In this document: in pieces, positions 1 through 4,733 of the stretch | Layout of the letters: each line of letters starts with the position of its first letter | Numbering within the stretch: the first letter of the stretch is position 1 | Origin: a bacterium | GTDB taxonomy: Bacteria > Pseudomonadota > Gammaproteobacteria > Burkholderiales > Burkholderiaceae_C | Length of the DNA: 6,892 nt | Direction of reading: 5' to 3' | Assembly: GCA_030824095.1 (NCBI GenBank) | Contig: JAVBYK010000180.1 | Coordinates: forward strand, 1-6,892 | The notes under the pieces: generated by a model | Seen by the model: only the letters and a program-made list of their open reading frames with translations | The model's database searches: none | What the model was told of the DNA's origin: nothing | Made by a program: the position numbers and the translations under genes

Positions 1-3000
1 CAGGTGCAGTCGCGCATGGTGTCGCTGTTGCAAGGCCAGACTGGCGTCAAGTCGCTCGATCTTCCGCAACCTGCCAGTGGCGACCCACGCCCGTTTGAGG
101 TGGTCGGCATTCCGCTGGGCGCAGGCTTTCATGTGGTGGAGATCACCTCGCAGAAGCTGGGCAGCAGCCTGCTGGATGAACGCCATGGCAAGGACCGCAG
201 CATGGTCGTGCGCACCTCGGCCCTGGTCACGAATCTGGGTGTGCACTTCAAGCTCGGGCGTGAGAACGCCGTAGCCTGGGTCACCACACTGGACAAGGGC
301 GCACCGGTCGCCAACGCACAGGTGCGGGTGTCCGATTGCCGGGGCAAGGAAATTGCCACCGCCAAGACCAACGCCCAGGGCATCGCAAACCTGAGTGGCA
401 TCTCGCCCCAGGCGCCCAGTTGCAGCGGCGAAGGCAATTACAACCAGGCCTATTTTGTGAGCGCCCGCGCGGTGCAACCCTCGGGTGACGGCAAGGGCAC
501 GGTCAACGACATGGCCTTCACCTGGAGCGACTGGAATCGCGGCATCGAGCCCTGGCGCTTCAACCTGCCGACCAGCCGCGAGCCGCAACCGGATGAGCGT
601 GCCCACACCATCTTCGACCGCACGCTGCTGCGCGCCGGCGAGACCGTGTCCATGAAACACATCCTGCGTAGCGAAACCAGCAAAGGCTTTGGCCTGACGG
701 GCACCACGCCCGGCACGCTGGTTGTGACGCATGTGGGCAGCGGCCAACAGTACACACAACTTCTCTCCTGGCGCAAGACGGCCACGGGCGGACAGAGTGC
801 CGAGAGCACGTTCTCCATTCCGCCGGCAGCCAAGCTGGGCTTCTACCAGGTGGAGCTGCGCGGCACGGACTCCCGGCGCAACAGTTACTTCACCGGGCAG
901 TTCCGCGTCGAGGAGTTCCGCCTGCCGGTGCTGGAAGGCCGCGTCACGCCGACCGAGAAGAAGGCGCTGGTGAACGTGAAGACGGTGCCGGTGGATGTGC
1001 AGATCAACTACGTCTCCGGCGGTGGTGCGGCCAACCTGCCGGTGCGGGTGTCGGCCCTCGTGCGCGGCAAGTACCTGAACTATGCGGACTTTTCTGAGTT
1101 CAACTTCCAGGCCCCCCGCGGCAACCGCGACAACCGCAACGACGGCGAAGAGGAAGCCGATGCATCGCTCGACGCGCGCGTCATTGCCGACAAGCTGCCC
1201 CTCACGCTGGACAAGAACGGCGCCGGCAAGGTCACCCTGGACAAGCTGCCCACCAGCCGCCAGCCCCAAGACCTGTTGCTGGAAGCCACCTACTCCGACC
1301 CGAATGGCGAGGTGCAGACCATCCGCAGCACACAGACCCTGTGGCCCGCGTCGGTGGTAGCCGGCCTCAAGACCGAGGGCTGGGTCAGCCTGTCCGGTGG
1401 TAGCAGCCAGAAAGTCAAGTTCCAGGCGCTGGCGCTAGACCTGTCCGGCAAGCCCCAGGCCGATGTGGCACTGGAGGTCAAGGCCACGGCCCGCATCGTC
1501 ACCACCACCCGCAAGCGCATGGTGGGCGGCTTCTACACCTATGACAACAAGACCACGGTCAAGGAACTCGGCACGGTGTGCAGCGGCAAGAGCGACTCCA
1601 GAGGCCTGTTGCTGTGCGAGACCAGCCTGAATGAGGCAGGAGAGGTCGAACTGGTCGTCACCGCCCGGGATGCATCCGGCAACAGCATCCAGGCTGCTTC
1701 CAGCGTGTATGTGACCAAGCAGGGGGAACTGTGGTTTGGTGGCGAAAACCATGACCGCATCGACCTGCTGCCGGAGAAGAAGAGCTACCAGCCGGGCGAG
1801 ACCGCCAAGTTCCAGGTGCGCATGCCGTTTCGCTTTGCCACGGCTCTGGTGGCCGTGGAGCGCGAGGGCATCATCGAAACGGAAGTGGTGCAATTGAACG
1901 GCCAGGACCCGACCGTCAATCTGAAGATCAGGGACGGCTGGGGACCCAATGTGTACGTGAGTGTGCTGGCCTTGCGCGGCCGCCTGCGCGAGGTGCCGTG
2001 GTATTCCTTCTTTACCTGGGGCTACAAAGCCCCGCGCGAATGGTGGACGTCGTTCTGGTACGAGGGCCGTGAATACGTGGCCCCCACCGCACTGGTGGAC
2101 CTGAGCAAGCCTGCCTTCCGCCTGGGTGTGGCCGAGATCCGCGTTGGCACCAAGGCGCACCAATTGGATGTGAGCGTCAAGGCCGACAAGGAAAGCTACG
2201 CCGTGCGCAGCCAGGCCAAGGTGACGATCTCGGTCAAGCTGCCCAACGGCCAGCCCGCAGCCAACGCCGAGGTGGCCCTGGCCGCCGTGGACCAGGCCCT
2301 GCTGGAGCTGATGCCCAACACCAGCTGGAATCTGCTCGACGCCATGCTGCAACGCCGCTCCTGGGGTGTGGAAACATCGACCGCGCAAATGGAGATCATT
2401 GGCCGCAGGCACTATGGCCGCAAGGCAGTGCCCGCCGGTGGTGGCGGAGGCAAGAGCGGCGCGCGTGAGCTGCTGGAAACCCTGCTGCTGTGGAACCCTT
2501 CTGTGAAGCTGGATGCCAATGGCCAGGCCGTGGTCATGGTGCCGTTGAATGACGCGCTGACCACCTTCAAAATTGTCGCCGTGGCCGATGCCTCCACCGG
2601 CCTGTTTGGCACCGGTTCCACCAGCATCCGCGCCACGCAGGATCTGCAAATCATCAGCGGCCTGCCACCTCTGGTGCGGGAGGACGACCAGTTCCGCGCC
2701 CAGGTCACACTGCGCAACACCACTCAGCAGGCGATGAAGGTTGAGGTGACACCGCGTGCCACGCTGCTGGACCTGAAAGCCCAAACGATGGACATCCCGG
2801 CGGGCGAGGCGCGCGAGGTGGCGTGGATGGTCACCGCCCCTGCGCAACTCGCCCAGTTGCGCTCCGAGGCCATCCTGTGGGAGATAGAAGCCAGGGACAC
2901 CATCTCCGGTGCCCGGGATGCGCTGAAGGCGCGCCAACGCATCATCCCTGCCGTGCCGCTGACGGTGCAACAGGCCACGCTGGTGCAGATTGAAGGCCCG

Positions 3001-4620
3001 TTCAGCCTGGACGTGAATCCACCCGCCGATGCGATCCCCGGCCGCGGTGGACTGAAGATGTCGCTGCAGCCCAAGCTGGCCGAGGGCCTGCCCGGCGTGC
3101 GCGACTGGTTTGCCAACTACCCATTTGCCTGCCTGGAGCAAAAGACCAGCAAGAGCGTAGGCCTGCGCGACGGCAAGCTGTGGCAGACCGTAGCCGCGCA
3201 AATCCCCAACTACCTGGACAGCGACGGCCTGGCCAACTACTTCCCGCCACGCGATGGCGAGGCCAACCACGGCAGTGACACGCTGACCGCCTACCTACTG
3301 TCTGCCACGCACGAGGCCGCCAGCATCAACCCCGCCTTCGCGTTGGATGACGCGGTGCGTGCACCCATGGAGCGTGGCCTGATCGCGTTTGTGGAGGGTC
3401 GCATCCAGCGTGACTTCTGGAGCCCCCGCAAGGACCTGGACATCCGCAAGCTGGCCGCGCTGGAAGCCCTGTCGCGTTTTGGCAAGGCCCAGGGCCGCAT
3501 GCTGGGCTCCATCACCATTGCGCCCAACCAGTGGCCCACGCATGCAGTGATTGACTGGCTCAACATCCTCAAGCGTGTGCAGGATGTGCCGGATCGCGAC
3601 AAGCGCACGGCGGAGGCCAACCAGATCCTGCGCAGCCGCATCAGCTACCAGGGAACGAAGATGATTTTCAGCACCGAGCGCGATGACTACTGGTGGTGGC
3701 TGATGCAAAACGGCGATGTCAACACCGCGCGCCTGATGCTCAGCGTCATGGACGACCCCAGCTGGAAGGATGACATGGGCCGCCTGGCCAACGGCTTCAT
3801 AGGCCGCCAGCAGCATGGTGCCTGGCACACCACCACGGCCAACCTGTGGGGCGGGCTGGCGCTGGAGAAGTTCTCTGCCAAGTTTGAAGCGGTGACCGTA
3901 GCAGGCTCCACCAAGGCCAGCATGAGCACGGGGAATGCGTCCGTGGACTGGAGCAAGGTCGAGCGCATCAAGACCACCGATGCTTCCGGTGCCGCGCACC
4001 AGAGCACGTGGTTTGGCGCACCGGCATCACCGAGCAATCTGCGCAACAACAGCATGTTCCTGCCTTGGAGCAAGACTTTGCCCAAGGACACGCTGAGCGT
4101 GACGCACCAGGGCCCCGGCAAACCCTGGTTGACGCTGCAGTCAGTCGCCGCCATCCAGTTGAAGGAACCCTTCAATGCCGGCTACCAGATCAAGAAAACC
4201 GTCACGCCCGTGGAGCAGGCCAACAAGAGCCTGCCGGCCGGCAGCTACACCCGTGGCGACGTGTTGCGCATCACGCTGGAGGTGAACGCCAGCGCCGACA
4301 TGACCTGGGCCGTCATCACCGACCCTGTGCCGGGCGGCGCGACGATCCTGGGCAGCGGCCTGGGGCGTGACAGCGAGATTGCCACGCAGGGTGAGAAACA
4401 GTCAGGCTATGGCTGGGCAGTCTTCGAGGAGCGCAGCTTCGAGTCCTTCCGCAGCTACTACCAGTACCTGCCCAAGGGCGTGGTGAAGATGGAATACACC
4501 ATTCGCCTGAACAACGTCGGCGAGTTCTCGCTGCCACCGTCACGGGTGGAGGCCATGTATGCGCCGGAAATGTTTGGCGAGGCACCGAATGCGAGAGTGA
4601 AGGTTGAGGCGGTGAAGTGA
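1..4620 (+). CDS. yfhM: Bacterial alpha-2-macroglobulin, thioester type (YfhM/ECAM-like), 5' partial
   Basis: This is a periplasmic protease-trapping protein: a protease cuts an exposed bait segment, and the resulting conformational change lets an internal Cys-Gln thioester attach to and enclose it. The frame is open to base 1. The GTG at 4 has no visible ribosome site, so the true start and signal peptide lie upstream. Residues are counted from base 4. MG-type beta domains fill about 1-450, including the MG2-like DRTLLRAGETV at 205-215. A bait/MG region follows, then a glycine-rich loop (G812-G816) before the A2M-family block ETLLLWNPSVKL. The thioester motif YPFACLEQ has C1043 and Q1046 and opens an alpha-helical thioester domain (about 1040-1300). 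A C-terminal MG10-like domain runs from about 1350 to the end. The 495 residues after the Cys resemble E. coli YfhM (about 466, from memory), so some hundreds of N-terminal residues are probably missing. The stop TGA (4618-4620) lies in an inverted repeat. pbpC downstream is the usual partner. Family assignment is firm; domain limits are approximate. Confidence 0.95.
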   Translation, partial: QVQSRMVSLLQGQTGVKSLDLPQPASGDPRPFEVVGIPLGAGFHVVEITSQKLGSSLLDERHGKDRSMVVRTSALVTNLGVHFKLGRENAVAWVTTLDKGAPVANAQVRVSDCRGKEIATAKTNAQGIANLSGISPQAPSCSGEGNYNQAYFVSARAVQPSGDGKGTVNDMAFTWSDWNRGIEPWRFNLPTSREPQPDERAHTIFDRTLLRAGETVSMKHILRSETSKGFGLTGTTPGTLVVTHVGSGQQYTQLLSWRKTATGGQSAESTFSIPPAAKLGFYQVELRGTDSRRNSYFTGQFRVEEFRLPVLEGRVTPTEKKALVNVKTVPVDVQINYVSGGGAANLPVRVSALVRGKYLNYADFSEFNFQAPRGNRDNRNDGEEEADASLDARVIADKLPLTLDKNGAGKVTLDKLPTSRQPQDLLLEATYSDPNGEVQTIRSTQTLWPASVVAGLKTEGWVSLSGGSSQKVKFQALALDLSGKPQADVALEVKATARIVTTTRKRMVGGFYTYDNKTTVKELGTVCSGKSDSRGLLLCETSLNEAGEVELVVTARDASGNSIQAASSVYVTKQGELWFGGENHDRIDLLPEKKSYQPGETAKFQVRMPFRFATALVAVEREGIIETEVVQLNGQDPTVNLKIRDGWGPNVYVSVLALRGRLREVPWYSFFTWGYKAPREWWTSFWYEGREYVAPTALVDLSKPAFRLGVAEIRVGTKAHQLDVSVKADKESYAVRSQAKVTISVKLPNGQPAANAEVALAAVDQALLELMPNTSWNLLDAMLQRRSWGVETSTAQMEIIGRRHYGRKAVPAGGGGGKSGARELLETLLLWNPSVKLDANGQAVVMVPLNDALTTFKIVAVADASTGLFGTGSTSIRATQDLQIISGLPPLVREDDQFRAQVTLRNTTQQAMKVEVTPRATLLDLKAQTMDIPAGEAREVAWMVTAPAQLAQLRSEAILWEIEARDTISGARDALKARQRIIPAVPLTVQQATLVQIEGPFSLDVNPPADAIPGRGGLKMSLQPKLAEGLPGVRDWFANYPFACLEQKTSKSVGLRDGKLWQTVAAQIPNYLDSDGLANYFPPRDGEANHGSDTLTAYLLSATHEAASINPAFALDDAVRAPMERGLIAFVEGRIQRDFWSPRKDLDIRKLAALEALSRFGKAQGRMLGSITIAPNQWPTHAVIDWLNILKRVQDVPDRDKRTAEANQILRSRISYQGTKMIFSTERDDYWWWLMQNGDVNTARLMLSVMDDPSWKDDMGRLANGFIGRQQHGAWHTTTANLWGGLALEKFSAKFEAVTVAGSTKASMSTGNASVDWSKVERIKTTDASGAAHQSTWFGAPASPSNLRNNSMFLPWSKTLPKDTLSVTHQGPGKPWLTLQSVAAIQLKEPFNAGYQIKKTVTPVEQANKSLPAGSYTRGDVLRITLEVNASADMTWAVITDPVPGGATILGSGLGRDSEIATQGEKQSGYGWAVFEERSFESFRSYYQYLPKGVVKMEYTIRLNNVGEFSLPPSRVEAMYAPEMFGEAPNARVKVEAVK
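4606..4619 (+). promoter_or_regulatory. Possible Shine-Dalgarno and alternative GTG start for pbpC
   Basis: GAGG at 4606-4609 lies 7 bases before a GTG at 4617-4619. This GTG overlaps the macroglobulin TGA stop (GTGA) and is in frame with pbpC, with no stop between it and the ATG at 4695. Starting here would add 26 residues before M1 and give classic translational coupling. The ATG at 4695 has only a weak GGTGG at 4677-4681, 13 bases away. Against the GTG: it would give an unusually long cytoplasmic tail for a PBP1C, and the added stretch is made mostly of inverted-repeat sequence. The choice is unresolved. Confidence 0.35.
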
Positions 4621-4658
4621 CGGTATTGGATCGCGGAGCAGAACTACCGTCACTTCAC
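4612..4658. repeat. Perfect 14-bp inverted repeat across the macroglobulin stop codon
   Basis: The left arm GTGAAGTGACGGTA (4612-4625) is exactly complementary to the right arm TACCGTCACTTCAC (4645-4658), with a 19-base loop (4626-4644). The left arm contains the last two sense codons and the stop of the macroglobulin gene, plus the alternative GTG start. No T-run follows on either strand, so it is not a standard intrinsic terminator. It ends exactly where the second, larger inverted repeat begins. It could act as an mRNA structure between the two genes, or be part of a composite repeat element. Confidence 0.9.
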
Positions 4659-4733
4659 GCCGGGTTGGGGAGTGCCGGTGGCCGATTTCTGCGTATGCCG
4701 CAGTATGAGGCCACCGGCATTCCCCAACCCGGC
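4659..4733. repeat. Long 25-bp inverted repeat with the pbpC ATG in its apical loop
   Basis: The left arm at 4659-4683 (begins GCCGGGTTGGGG) pairs with the right arm at 4709-4733 (ends CCCCAACCCGGC). Twenty-four of 25 positions are complementary, and the exception, G4672 against T4720, would be a G-U wobble in RNA. The 25-base interior forms a further 5-bp stem, CTGCG (4689-4693) with CGCAG (4699-4703). Its 5-base loop TATGC (4694-4698) contains the candidate pbpC ATG (4695-4697). The following bases are AGGCACAGC, with no T-run. Such a stem in the transcript would be very stable and could limit access to that start, or protect upstream mRNA from 3' exonucleases. Function is inference; the structure is directly visible. 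Confidence 0.92.

Noticed and set aside
4..6. GTG at base 4 as the true macroglobulin start
   Set aside because: The frame is already open at base 1, no upstream ribosome site can be seen, there is no signal peptide, and the protein would lack the expected N-terminal domains.
1435..3270. 611-codon open frame on the minus strand inside the macroglobulin gene
   Set aside because: It is antisense to a gene with clear family motifs throughout. Its product is rich in His, Gln, Gly and Ala with no recognisable domain, typical of the mirror frame of a GC-rich gene.
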